Assembly (NCBI RefSeq): GCF_051172195.1
Contig: NZ_JBPJAQ010000001.1
Coordinates: forward strand, 682,001 to 746,000
DNA from: Paludibaculum fermentans_A
GTDB lineage: Bacteria; Acidobacteriota; Terriglobia; Bryobacterales; Bryobacteraceae
Length of the DNA stretch: 64,000 bases
Direction: 5' to 3'
The translations under genes were made by a program, and so were the position numbers. Shown here piece by piece: positions 25,351 through 32,915 of this stretch. How positions within the stretch are numbered: the stretch's first letter is position 1; every line of letters starts with the position of its first letter. The notes beneath the pieces are model-generated. The model was not told the DNA's origin and did no database searches. It saw nothing but the letters and a program-made list of their open reading frames with translations.

Positions 25351-25504
25351 TCGTATGTAAGTTTATGATTCCATTGCTATTGGCGCAACCGTAGCAACAA
25401 AGTTCTGCTTGTGCCATCATTTCGACACCAGATCCTCTAGGGTATTACAACGCGACGCCAAACGCATGATTGCTGCCCCGAAATCGATCTACAATCGGAT
25501 CGGT

Positions 25505-26173
25505 ATGGGACTTGAGGTCTGGGTGTATGCGGGCCTGACGAAGGCGGACAACGTCGAAGTGGATCGTGACGGTTATCCCAAAGACTGGAGCCGTTACTGG
25601 CGAGCCGTCGTGGTCAACGGAACGGAATTCTCCTATCCGGGACGGGCGGCCGGGCTGGAGCAGGACGCCATCTACGAATACACCAACCAGTGGGACTTCG
25701 TGGCGGGCACGGCCAAGACATACAATGCTTGGCGCGATGCGCTTGCGCGGCTTGCGGGCTATGAAAGCGCGCAGGCGGTGGTAAAGTCCCCTCCCCCTCC
25801 GGGCTCGCCGTTCGTCGAGATGATTGATTTCTTCGATCATGGTGGCGTGCTCGGGCCGGTCGTGTGCGGTAAGCTGGCGCGGGATTTCGCGGCGTTCCAG
25901 GCGAAGGCCAGAGCCGTGGGCGGCGGATTCTACGCACTGTACTATGTCTGGCACGGCGCGTTTGAAGCGACGGCCGGAAACGGTGCGCTGCGTTTTGCAG
26001 GCGCGCCCGACCCGGATCAGGTCTGCCGCGTCTGCGGATGCACCGACGACGATATCAGGGGATACAAGGGACCGCTTGAAGCGGTGCCCCATTGGGCGGC
26101 GGAAGACCTGTGCAGCACCTGCGAGAAAGCAATGTACGCGGCGAAGTTTGACGCCCTGCCCTCTCCCGGCTAG
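25505..26173 (+). CDS. Hypothetical protein with C-terminal zinc-finger-like cysteines
   Basis: From the ATG at 25505 (MGLEVWVYAGLTKADNVEVD) the protein has 222 residues; 25409 would add 32 residues without conserved character. The N-terminal half is a mixed alpha/beta domain with conserved-looking WVYAGL and YTNQWDFVAGT. The C-terminal part has CRVCGCTDDDI and LCSTCEKA, giving up to five cysteines in a possible zinc site. I do not recognise the family. It is convergent with the primase gene, whose stop it overlaps by 4 bases. Confidence 0.6.
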   Translation: MGLEVWVYAGLTKADNVEVDRDGYPKDWSRYWRAVVVNGTEFSYPGRAAGLEQDAIYEYTNQWDFVAGTAKTYNAWRDALARLAGYESAQAVVKSPPPPGSPFVEMIDFFDHGGVLGPVVCGKLARDFAAFQAKARAVGGGFYALYYVWHGAFEATAGNGALRFAGAPDPDQVCRVCGCTDDDIRGYKGPLEAVPHWAAEDLCSTCEKAMYAAKFDALPSPG

Positions 26174-27063
26174 GCCCGGGTGCGCTGCCGGTTTCGCTCC
26201 AGCCAGGCGGAGGCATTCGTGACCGTCACATGAACGTAGCCGGTGTCCCCTAGCCTTTCGCGCTCTCTTGCCTTCTCGCTCACCTCCAGCAGCTTCGCTT
26301 CGGTATCCTCGGCGCTCCATCCGCGTTGCAGGGCGAGATAGGAAAACCAGAAGTCCGCTTTGCTCCGGTCCGGGCCGTTCCCGTCCGGTGCGGTCGGCGC
26401 TCCGGAAAGTGACCTTTCGTAGCTGGGCCATTGGCGCGTTTTGTCCGAGGTGCGGTCCGCCTGCTGCGTGAATTTCAACGGCACTGCCTTGACCGGCTCC
26501 GGTGAGGCAAGGAGTCCAAGGGATTCAAGCTGGTCCGGCGTCATCACGCGGCCCGGATGCGTTTCGACGATGGTGACGGTAGGGAATTCAGGGGCGTATT
26601 TCGGCTTGAAGTTCTCCGTCCCGGCAACGCGCGTCGCGTGCGATGCCGACTTGTCGTTGCCGCCCACGGCCTTGCGGACGCGGCGCATGAGTTCTTTGAA
26701 TTGCTCCTTGCCCTCGGGCACGCCGGACACGGCGATCCATCCCTGGTAGCTGCCGGGGCTCGTGGCATGGATGATAAACACGGCGGGGCGGATGCGTTCG
26801 AGCTGCTCTTCCTTCAGGTCGTCGAGTTGCACAAAGGCTACACCTTGTGACATCGGACGGATTATAAGGTTCTCTCCGGACGGAACCGTATCGTCATCGG
26901 GAATCGGGAACGGCCTGCGTGTGGCGGCGGTGCGTACCATGGCCGGAAGTTTTTCGCGCAGTTCCTGGGCGGAGTAGGTCTTGCCCCATTTGAGGCCCTG
27001 TAGCAGGTCGGTTTTGGTGACGACAAACGACTGAGCCCCCACGCTGGTGAAGGTGTCGAGCAT
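26170..27063 (-). CDS. RepB-like primase domain protein (plasmid replication)
   Basis: A 297-residue protein. Residues about 75-160 (LIIRPMSQGVAFVQLDDL, AVFIIHATSPGSYQGWIAVSG) resemble the RepB-type primase fold of mobilisable plasmids, with an RRVRKAVGGNDKSA segment after it and a C-terminal helical region (RSKADFWFSYLALQRGWSAEDTEAKLLE) typical of these proteins. In plasmids of this kind it primes replication. It sits beside the iteron origin and the Rep_3 initiator, transcribed away from the origin. AGAGG lies upstream of the ATG. Tandem palindromes in front of it may be operators. Confidence 0.75.
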   Translation of the reverse strand: MLDTFTSVGAQSFVVTKTDLLQGLKWGKTYSAQELREKLPAMVRTAATRRPFPIPDDDTVPSGENLIIRPMSQGVAFVQLDDLKEEQLERIRPAVFIIHATSPGSYQGWIAVSGVPEGKEQFKELMRRVRKAVGGNDKSASHATRVAGTENFKPKYAPEFPTVTIVETHPGRVMTPDQLESLGLLASPEPVKAVPLKFTQQADRTSDKTRQWPSYERSLSGAPTAPDGNGPDRSKADFWFSYLALQRGWSAEDTEAKLLEVSEKARERERLGDTGYVHVTVTNASAWLERNRQRTRA

Positions 27064-27114
27064 CCGTAATGCCTCTGCGGTATCGGCCAGGGTCCCCTCC
27101 CCTACTTCAATCGC

Positions 27115-27148
27115 CGATGAATTTCATCGACGCGAAAGTTTCGTCGCG
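27115..27148. promoter_or_regulatory. Tandem palindromes upstream of the primase gene
   Basis: Two adjacent odd-centred palindromes, CGATGAATTTCATCG (27115-27129) and CGAAAGTTTCG (about 27133-27143), lie about 50 bases before the primase start on the leftward strand. They look like repressor operators; the bound protein is not identified. Confidence 0.45.
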
Positions 27149-27258
27149 GCACATCGACGATAGCCGCGTGCGATTAGACATGCAACCGTCGCATGGCGTT
27201 CTACTACCTATAGAAGCCATTCCAGCCCCCCCCGCCGTGATTCATGGGGATTGTTGAG

Positions 27259-27277
27259 AAAGGGGCAAAGCCCCTTT
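27259..27277. terminator. Strong hairpin between primase operator and origin
   Basis: An 8-bp stem AAAGGGGC...GCCCCTTT with a 3-base loop, ending in TTTT on the + strand, separates the origin from the primase gene. It could block transcription into or out of the origin. Confidence 0.5.
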
Positions 27278-27333
27278 TCAGGAAGCGAAAGCCCTCGTTA
27301 TGGGCTTGAGCTTCCAAGTAGGAGACATTTGAA

Positions 27334-27810
27334 CTGTCCACAGCGGAAAAATTCAATTTCTCTTAACTTCAATTTCAGGCCATGAAAAAAGTGGGCGAGT
27401 CAGCATGTTAGAGGGGCGAAATGCTACCAAACGGGCGGAATTCTCCTACCAAACGGGCACGGTCTTACTACCAAACGGGCGGCTTTCTCCTACGAAACGG
27501 GCGTTCTTGGGGCGTCTGGACCGGCGCTGTCTGAGGTTCACTACCAAACGGGCGGGGATGTTGAGGCCGCTCGCAAGTCGTGCATGGCGGCGTGGCAGCA
27601 CAGGGATATTCCAGCAGGTCTCCTACCAAGTGGGCGGTGAGACTCGATTGGGCCGGTTGGTTCGGTTCCCTACCAAACGGGCGGCTTTATAACGCCGTCA
27701 GCTTTACCAAGTCATAATGTGCTCTTCTGCATTTTGCGGTAGCAGGTCTCCTACCAAACGGGCGGGTAGGTTTTCCGTCTCCTATCCCTACTTGACTTCA
27801 TGTAGGGGTA
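27334..27810 (+). other. Iteron-type replication origin (plasmid oriV)
   Basis: Eight 15-bp direct repeats of consensus CTACCAAACGGGCGG lie at 27424, 27446, 27468, 27490, 27541, 27623, 27670 and 27751. The first four are spaced exactly 22 bases apart, two helical turns; four of the eight match the consensus exactly and the rest differ at one to three positions. A DnaA-box-like CTGTCCACA (27334-27342) and an AT-rich stretch (27345-27390) lie at the left. An inverted CCCTAC...GTAGGG pair (27786-27791, 27802-27807) just before the initiator gene resembles the partial inverted iteron that Rep dimers use for autorepression. This is the layout of theta-replicating Rep_3 plasmids. Confidence 0.88.
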
Positions 27811-27825
27811 GTGTATTCGTGCGGG

Positions 27826-28800
27826 ATGGCTATTGTGAGTCGCACGGCAGAGCAGAAAACCAATCACCTGGGCTTTCCCAAGCCGGGCGAACTTATCGAG
27901 ATGACAGGCACGCACGCGCTCGAAGCAAGTGATCGGGCCATTCTCAATCTTCTTTACCAGCACGCACATGACAGCGGCAAGCTTCTTGAGCAGAACGCCG
28001 AATGGGAAATCCCACTCGCCACCGTGAGGCAGGCATTCTCCAGACATGAAAGCTCGGACCGGCTGCGAGACAGCCTAACCAGGCTGATGTCTGTGAAGGT
28101 CAATGTAGCCTATGTTGCCGAGACCGGCGACGGCATAGAGGGGCCAGAGCAGCGCGTTGTAATAACCGGCTTGTTCGATTTCTTCGACGTTTCGGCAAAG
28201 GAGCTGGCGAAGCGCGCAACACTGCGATACGGGCTACCCCGGAAACTCGCCCCGATACTGGAGAGTTCGGGCCGTTGGGGACGCATCAAAGCCGAGATAG
28301 TCTGCTCGATGACCAGTAAGTACGCAATCGCTCTATATGAGCTTATTCAGCTCCGCGCGAACATGGAGAAGGCGGTCGAGACCTTCCCTATCGACCGATT
28401 TCGTGAGTTGCTCGGGGTTCCTCCAGGCACGTACGTGCGTGGAGACAATTTTCAGCGCAAGGTGCTCGATCCCGCCGTACTTGAGGTAAACGGGCTATCG
28501 GATATGAGCCTCCAAATCGAACTGGAGCGACTGCACTCGCGAGCGCCCATACACGCCGTCACTCTCGGATGGTGGCGCAAGTCTGGAGACGAATTCCGGG
28601 CTGCCATGCAAGAGCGCGGTCGGAGCAAGGTGGGACGGATGGCGCGGTTGCGGGGACAGGTCGAAATAGCCCACGCTCTCGCGACGGAACTGCCCTCCTC
28701 ACCCCTACAGACAAAAATAGAGGCGACCGTGGAAGCAATGCGCCAGGCGGGAGCACCCGAAGCCGACATTGAAGCGTTCAAAAAAGAACAAGCCGCATAA
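27826..28800 (+). CDS. Rep_3-family plasmid replication initiator
   Basis: A 324-residue protein from the ATG at 27826; a GTG at 27811 would add five residues. Two winged-helix domains are expected: the first around LIEMTGTHALEASDRAILNLL, the second around SKYAIALYELIQLRANMEKA and FPIDRFRELLGVPPGTYVRGDNFQRKVLDPAVLEVN, the latter being the diagnostic Rep_3 block (YxRxxxFxxxVLxPAxxEIN). It binds the iterons directly upstream to open the origin, and dimers probably repress its own promoter at the inverted repeat. The C-terminal 60 residues are a charged helical tail. Confidence 0.88.
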   Translation: MAIVSRTAEQKTNHLGFPKPGELIEMTGTHALEASDRAILNLLYQHAHDSGKLLEQNAEWEIPLATVRQAFSRHESSDRLRDSLTRLMSVKVNVAYVAETGDGIEGPEQRVVITGLFDFFDVSAKELAKRATLRYGLPRKLAPILESSGRWGRIKAEIVCSMTSKYAIALYELIQLRANMEKAVETFPIDRFRELLGVPPGTYVRGDNFQRKVLDPAVLEVNGLSDMSLQIELERLHSRAPIHAVTLGWWRKSGDEFRAAMQERGRSKVGRMARLRGQVEIAHALATELPSSPLQTKIEATVEAMRQAGAPEADIEAFKKEQAA

Positions 28801-28812
28801 CGAGAACCCGTT

Positions 28813-28828
28813 TACGCGTGTACGCGTA
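28813..28828. repeat. Two ACGCGT elements downstream of rep and the parAB operon
   Basis: Overlap-spaced copies TACGCGTG and TACGCGTA lie at 28813-28828, immediately after the rep stop and at the 3' end of the partition operon. They match the larger cluster at 29.8-30.15 kb. Confidence 0.55.
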
Positions 28829-29155
28829 TCAGGCTATATCCTTGACGGCGGGAAGCCCACGATCTGCGAAAACACGGTCGAGGCCCTCCATCAGGTAATC
28901 GTGCATCTTCCGGTTTTCCTCGAACGCGAGTTTACGAAGCTGCTCATGCACAGCCAGCGGTAGATATGCCGTGTGCTGCTTGACCGAATGACGTTTGGAG
29001 CCCCCTGCCCTTTCCTGCGGCTGTATAGCTGCGAGCATCGGCTTTTCGGCATCTACCGCCTCCCGCTTTGTCGCGCTCTTTGTGGGCGGTTTGGGAGCCG
29101 GGACTTCTTCGGCGGCGAATACCGCTTCAAGCGACGTGCGCTTCTTTGCGCTCAT
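28829..29155 (-). CDS. Ribbon-helix-helix partition partner of ParA (ParB/ParG-like)
   Basis: A 108-residue protein from the ATG at 29155, which has GGAGAAGG upstream and overlaps the parA 3' end by 29 bases. The N-terminal half is polar and probably disordered, as in ParG/ParB-type partners that stimulate ParA ATPase. The C-terminal half (HTAYLPLAVHEQLRKLAFEE, then NRKMHDYLMEGLDRVF) is a ribbon-helix-helix DNA-binding domain. By position it should bind the ACGCGT repeats around the operon. Confidence 0.72.
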   Translation of the reverse strand: MSAKKRTSLEAVFAAEEVPAPKPPTKSATKREAVDAEKPMLAAIQPQERAGGSKRHSVKQHTAYLPLAVHEQLRKLAFEENRKMHDYLMEGLDRVFADRGLPAVKDIA

Positions 29156-29774
29156 TGACCTTCTCCAGTTTCTTGCTGATCCATTTCCACAACTCGCGAA
29201 TCTCCTGCGCCGCTTTGCCGTCTGGCTCGAATTCTGTAACGCCAAGGCCCCTGCCCTGGGCATCTTGGTACGAATTACGGATGACGATGAGATGCGGGCA
29301 GACCATCCCGAGCATGGAGAGTCCCTTCTCTGCTTCCGCGTTGCGAAAGCTACGCGGCGGGGTTTGAGTGAGCACGAACGCCGCGTCTTTCTTAAGACGG
29401 TTTATTGTCGCGATGGTCGGCGGCGTCGCCTTCATGTCGCCCGGCGTCGGACGGCACGGAATGATGCACAAATCGGCCTCGCGTATGGCAGCGGCTGTAG
29501 CGGGTTCGTCCCGACCCGGCGTGTCGATGAGGACGAGGTCGAATCCCGCCTTTTCCGCTTTGCGGATGGCGTCCGTCAGTTCGGAAGACTTGATGGTCGC
29601 GAGTGTCGGCGTCTCGGACTCGCGATCCTTGAACCACGCGGTTGCCGTGCCCTGTGGGTCCATGTCCAGAATGAGGACGCGTTTCCCTTTCTCCTGGGCT
29701 GCCACCGCGCAACAGAAGGTCAGCGTGGATTTTCCGGAGCCGCCCTTTTGAGTCACAAACGAGATTACGCGCAT
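29127..29774 (-). CDS. parA: ParA-type partition ATPase
   Basis: A 215-residue protein, the short ParA class without an N-terminal HTH. It starts MRVISFVTQKGGSGKSTLT with a deviant Walker A motif (KGGSGKST, signature Lys present), followed by VLILDMDPQGTA (motif A') and FDLVLIDTPGRDEPA (Walker B). It moves plasmid copies apart by patterning on the nucleoid. It is the first gene of the partition operon, divergent from the repeat cluster upstream. Short ParAs of this class usually pair with a small ribbon-helix-helix protein, as here. Confidence 0.9.
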   Translation of the reverse strand: MRVISFVTQKGGSGKSTLTFCCAVAAQEKGKRVLILDMDPQGTATAWFKDRESETPTLATIKSSELTDAIRKAEKAGFDLVLIDTPGRDEPATAAAIREADLCIIPCRPTPGDMKATPPTIATINRLKKDAAFVLTQTPPRSFRNAEAEKGLSMLGMVCPHLIVIRNSYQDAQGRGLGVTEFEPDGKAAQEIRELWKWISKKLEKVNERKEAHVA

Positions 29775-29820
29775 CAGCGGATGCCCCCATAAGGGTTTCA
29801 GATGATCAGGCTATAAACGT

Positions 29821-30154
29821 ATACGCGTATACTGGCAAGCCAGCATGAACGGCGCGCGCCATGATCCCCGTAACGTGGTGTAATCGTGCAACGGTTTACG
29901 CGTATAAGCGCTCAACGCATAACGCGTATCATTGTGTCGCTGTGTACGCGTGTCATCGTCTGCTCTGGTACGCGTTCACCTGTCTACGCGTATCCGGCTA
30001 TGCTGTCTCTCAATCCTGGAACGCGGCATTCGAAACACCCGAATTGCTCCAATTGAAAGCTGCTTGCGGAAGCTTGGCGACAAAAGACTGGGTGGGGGCA
30101 ATACGCTATCGCTGCTTTACTGCACGCGTATACGCGTATCCTTGCACACGCGTT
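29821..30154. repeat. Cluster of ACGCGT repeats upstream of parA: probable centromere (parS-like)
   Basis: At least eight copies of the core ACGCGT, mostly as the palindrome TACGCGTA, lie at about 29822, 29897, 29921, 29945, 29969, 29985, 30123, 30131 and 30147. Several are 24 bases apart (29897, 29921, 29945, 29969), suggesting same-face binding. A gene-free stretch of about 470 bases surrounds them. With the two copies at 28.8 kb they bracket parA and its partner, which fits a centromere/operator bound by the ribbon-helix-helix protein. Confidence 0.75.
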
Positions 30155-30245
30155 TATGATTGCAGGTTGCTAAAGGTAGGAGACGACGTTACGGGGCACA
30201 AACACAGTGCTTCAACCTGGTGCTACAGTGCGATCTGAGGAAACG

Positions 30246-30593
30246 ATGAACATCGCCGGTATCGCCCGCGACTTCTGCACGCTGTGCCTGGGCTGGGAAG
30301 AGGGGAGGGCGCTCAACTTCACCGACCTTGCTGCAGTGCTGGAGGCTGCCGGTGAGTGGTGCCAGGAGGTGGAAGTCGTCATGGCGCTCCAGTTCGTCCC
30401 GATCACCGGCTCATGGTATGTGCAGCTCTCCTGGGGCAATGAATGCATCCTCTACGGATGCAGCAATCTCGCCGAAATCCCGGAGTTGGTCATGTGTGCC
30501 TGCCTGGAGGCGCGGCGGCGGCGCACGGCCGCATCCGCCTCTCGTTTCAAATCATGGCGGCGGGATTTCTCAGTGGGCTGTACGAGGAATTGA
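30246..30593 (+). CDS. Hypothetical protein near the element's right end
   Basis: A 115-residue protein from the ATG at 30246 with GAGGAAA upstream. Residues 1-75 have a plausible alpha/beta pattern with FCTLCLGWEEGRALNFTDLAAVLEAAG, a motif reminiscent of small phage or plasmid-encoded proteins that have CLGW...F...DDLN signatures. The arginine-rich tail may be non-native. It lies between the repeat cluster and the tRNA fragment. Confidence 0.5.
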   Translation: MNIAGIARDFCTLCLGWEEGRALNFTDLAAVLEAAGEWCQEVEVVMALQFVPITGSWYVQLSWGNECILYGCSNLAEIPELVMCACLEARRRRTAASASRFKSWRRDFSVGCTRN

Positions 30594-30761
30594 GTGTGGA
30601 ATACGCTCATCGGAGCGCGGGAAAGAGGGCAGGGGGTTCCACTCCGTTTCCACTCCATTAAGCGATGGTTTGAACATGGAATGTGGGAAGTTGCTGATTT
30701 CGTTGATGCTGAGTTGACCGCCGTGAACGGCTTGGTGTTGTATTTTCAATCGAAACGAAGA

Positions 30762-30806
30762 TTCCCAAGCTGAACGTCGCCGGTTCGATCCCGGTCTCCC
30801 GCTCCA
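30762..30806 (+). other. 3' half of tRNA-Gly(CCC): candidate attachment site
   Basis: From TTCCCAAGC (anticodon loop with CCC) the sequence runs through a T arm (GCCGG-TTCGATC-CCGGT), the acceptor strand CTCCCGC, discriminator T and CCA. No matching GCGGGAG 5' acceptor or D arm precedes it, so it is not a working tRNA. Such 3' halves are typical scars of site-specific integration into tRNA genes. The last 29 bases before CCA recur at 40178. The rest of 30,594-31,100 holds no gene I can support. Confidence 0.75.
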
Positions 30807-31100
30807 ACAACCCATTCAAAATGAGCGCCCTATACGCAACCATGCGTTAAGCGCAATCAGCTCGCAACTACCCGGAGCCGGCAGCAATGCCTGTACTTCT
30901 CCGATTCTCCGGCCACCAGCAGCAAGGCGAACTCGCGGATCGCCAACCCGTGCCTGGAAGGCGCCTATCGGTGAACGGAAGCAGGAAACAGAAGTGCTTC
31001 CAGCCTGGCTGACAAAACTCCATGAAGGTCCACGGGCACCCGGGGTGGCGCGTTCGTGTCGTGCTGCAAGTAACGGGAGAGCGCCGGCAGTCGGAACCCG

Positions 31101-32015
31101 TCAGGGTCCCGGCATGACGGCCGTCGCGCCTGTTACCCGTGACGAGGGCCAGGGGCGGAGCTCCTCCATGTTTTGCCGGATGTAAGCCAGCAGGGCGCGT
31201 CGCTGATCCTTGCCCTCGCCGAATGAGTGGCGCGCGTGAATCGAGCGCCACCGTTTGCGGATGGCCTCGAGTGAGATACCCAGGTGCTTCGCCGATTCCC
31301 CGTCCGAGTAATCGAGCAGGGCCAGTTCGAGCAAGCGCTGTTGGGCCAGGCTGAAGCCTAATCTCGGCGGCGGAAAATTCATCAGGAACGCCAATTGCGC
31401 TCCAGGGCGGACCATCACGTCCTCACGCGTGAAACGAAATAAACTCGAAGTCTTGCCGTCGTCCAGTGTCTGATCGCGAACATGCACCATACCCATGGAT
31501 TCCGCGTACAGGCTCGCCTCGGGCAGCAGGTTCTCCTGCCAGAACTCAGCGATCCGATACCCGGCACAGTGCGTCATAAACGCTGAGAACGAGACTCGAT
31601 GCAATTCGGCTACGCGCGGATTGGTGAAGTCGAGATCGTCCGGCGCACCGCTGATGTGAAGCAATGCGAGATCGCCCGAGGCGTTCGCTGCCCTGAGTTG
31701 CTTGGGCGCGAGAAATACTGGGCGGCGTTGCCATTCTGAACGCAGCAGCGCGTCACGAAACCGGCGGGGATTGCCGGCGAGCACCGTGGCGACCGACGAT
31801 GGCGAGGCAAAACCGACGCAGCCGAAAAATGCGGGGCGGCCGAGATCCCGGTCTTCCACCACCATTCCGATCAGGCGCTCACGTGCATGGAGGTCCGGCA
31901 GAAGTTCCGGCATGGCGCGCCAGAGGTCGTCTTCGAAAAGCGACCGGTCTTGCCTGAGAAGCTCTAGCAGGCCTGGAAAGTCCGATGGTCGGACGAATCG
32001 ACATCGAAACGGCAA
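31101..32015 (-). CDS. LuxR-type HTH regulator with unknown sensor region
   Basis: A 304-residue protein. The C-terminal quarter has a LuxR/GerE-like HTH (FSLAQQRLLELALLDYSDGESAKHLGISLEAIRKRWRSIHAR), with recognition helix LEAIRKRWRSIH. Residues 1-210 are an unassigned alpha/beta region whose start (CRFVRPSDFPGLLELLRQD) is slightly reminiscent of GNAT domains but lacks their later motifs. The signal and target genes are unknown; the divergent PEP-CTERM and YD-repeat genes are the nearest candidates. There is no membrane segment. Confidence 0.65.
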   Translation of the reverse strand: MPFRCRFVRPSDFPGLLELLRQDRSLFEDDLWRAMPELLPDLHARERLIGMVVEDRDLGRPAFFGCVGFASPSSVATVLAGNPRRFRDALLRSEWQRRPVFLAPKQLRAANASGDLALLHISGAPDDLDFTNPRVAELHRVSFSAFMTHCAGYRIAEFWQENLLPEASLYAESMGMVHVRDQTLDDGKTSSLFRFTREDVMVRPGAQLAFLMNFPPPRLGFSLAQQRLLELALLDYSDGESAKHLGISLEAIRKRWRSIHARHSFGEGKDQRRALLAYIRQNMEELRPWPSSRVTGATAVMPGP

Positions 32016-32179
32016 GATCGGTCCTCACTTACCCCTCAAGGGTAACTATTTGCGAAAAACCCGGAGCCCACATATTATAGCCCCAAAGTGCGCTAGGGCC
32101 TTCCGCCAGATAGCTAATCGTCGATGACGATGATGAGCCGTTTCGCGCCTGTTTCTCGGGCTTCCAGAGGGGACCAAAC

Positions 32180-32899
32180 ATGAGGATTTCTGCGGTTGCG
32201 GCCTGCTTTGCCGCTTTGTTAGGCTCGGCGAGCCAGCTTTCCGCCGCCACTGTCTACCTGGTGAGCCTGGAGGGATTCCTCCACTACCAGGGAAGTTCGA
32301 CACCACAAGCGTCGTTCACCACTTCGTCGCCTGAATTCACAAGCTTCCTCGACTCATCCAGCCTGGGCAGCTTCCAATTCACCTGGACGAACGCCACCGC
32401 ATCCACGATCCACAACCTGACATTCACGCTGTTCATCGATCCGGACCTCGACCGCGACGACAACACATTCTTCAACGAGTACGGCGAGTTTGTCTCATCT
32501 CTCCTTCCGGCGCTCAGTCCTCCGGGCGCACTCGGGTTCTCGCAGTGGGAAATCGATGAGCCGGAGTACGTGTTCGGCGACATCTACACGCACGCGAACG
32601 CTGGCGCCCTGGACAGTCTGAACGCAATTCCGTCGTCCTCTCCAGACGACGTGTCTCATGCACTCCTCTTCGAAATCGCACAGTTGGATCCGGGCCACAC
32701 GCTCACCGTAACGGGCATGCTCAGCCTGACCGACGCGGCGGGCTTGGGCCACTTCGATCCCGATTCCCACGCGGCCCTGTACGCCAACGGATATGCGCTC
32801 ACCAATGGGCCGCCGTCAGGTGTGCCCGAGCCATCGTCGGCGATCTATCTGACCCTCGGCGCGACGCTCCTCGTTGTGTTGCGGCGCTACAAATCCTGA
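32180..32899 (+). CDS. PEP-CTERM sorting-domain exported protein
   Basis: A 239-residue protein. A signal peptide (MRISAVAACFAALLGSASQLSAA) leads into a beta-rich, cysteine-poor mature domain, and the C-terminus has the full PEP-CTERM signal: VPEPSS, a hydrophobic helix (AIYLTLGATLLVVL) and a final basic RRYKS. Such proteins are cut by exosortase and displayed or released with exopolysaccharide. An acidic DPDLDRDDN segment could bind calcium. No exosortase gene is in the window. The gene ends 16 bases before the giant YD-repeat gene, suggesting joint transcription. Confidence 0.85.
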   Translation: MRISAVAACFAALLGSASQLSAATVYLVSLEGFLHYQGSSTPQASFTTSSPEFTSFLDSSSLGSFQFTWTNATASTIHNLTFTLFIDPDLDRDDNTFFNEYGEFVSSLLPALSPPGALGFSQWEIDEPEYVFGDIYTHANAGALDSLNAIPSSSPDDVSHALLFEIAQLDPGHTLTVTGMLSLTDAAGLGHFDPDSHAALYANGYALTNGPPSGVPEPSSAIYLTLGATLLVVLRRYKS

Positions 32900-32915
32900 C
32901 GTGACGAGAGTGGCC

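Noticed and set aside
27424..27765. Possible CRISPR-like repeat array
   Set aside because: The repeats are only 15 bp, the spacing is partly constant at 22 bases, there are no spacer-sized unique units, and a Rep_3 initiator gene follows. Iterons explain them fully.
30762..30806. Functional tRNA-Gly gene
   Set aside because: No 5' acceptor strand GCGGGAG or D arm lies within 100 bases upstream, so only the 3' half is present.
1..30806. Prophage
   Set aside because: No capsid, terminase, portal, tail or lysis genes are present; the backbone genes are those of plasmids.
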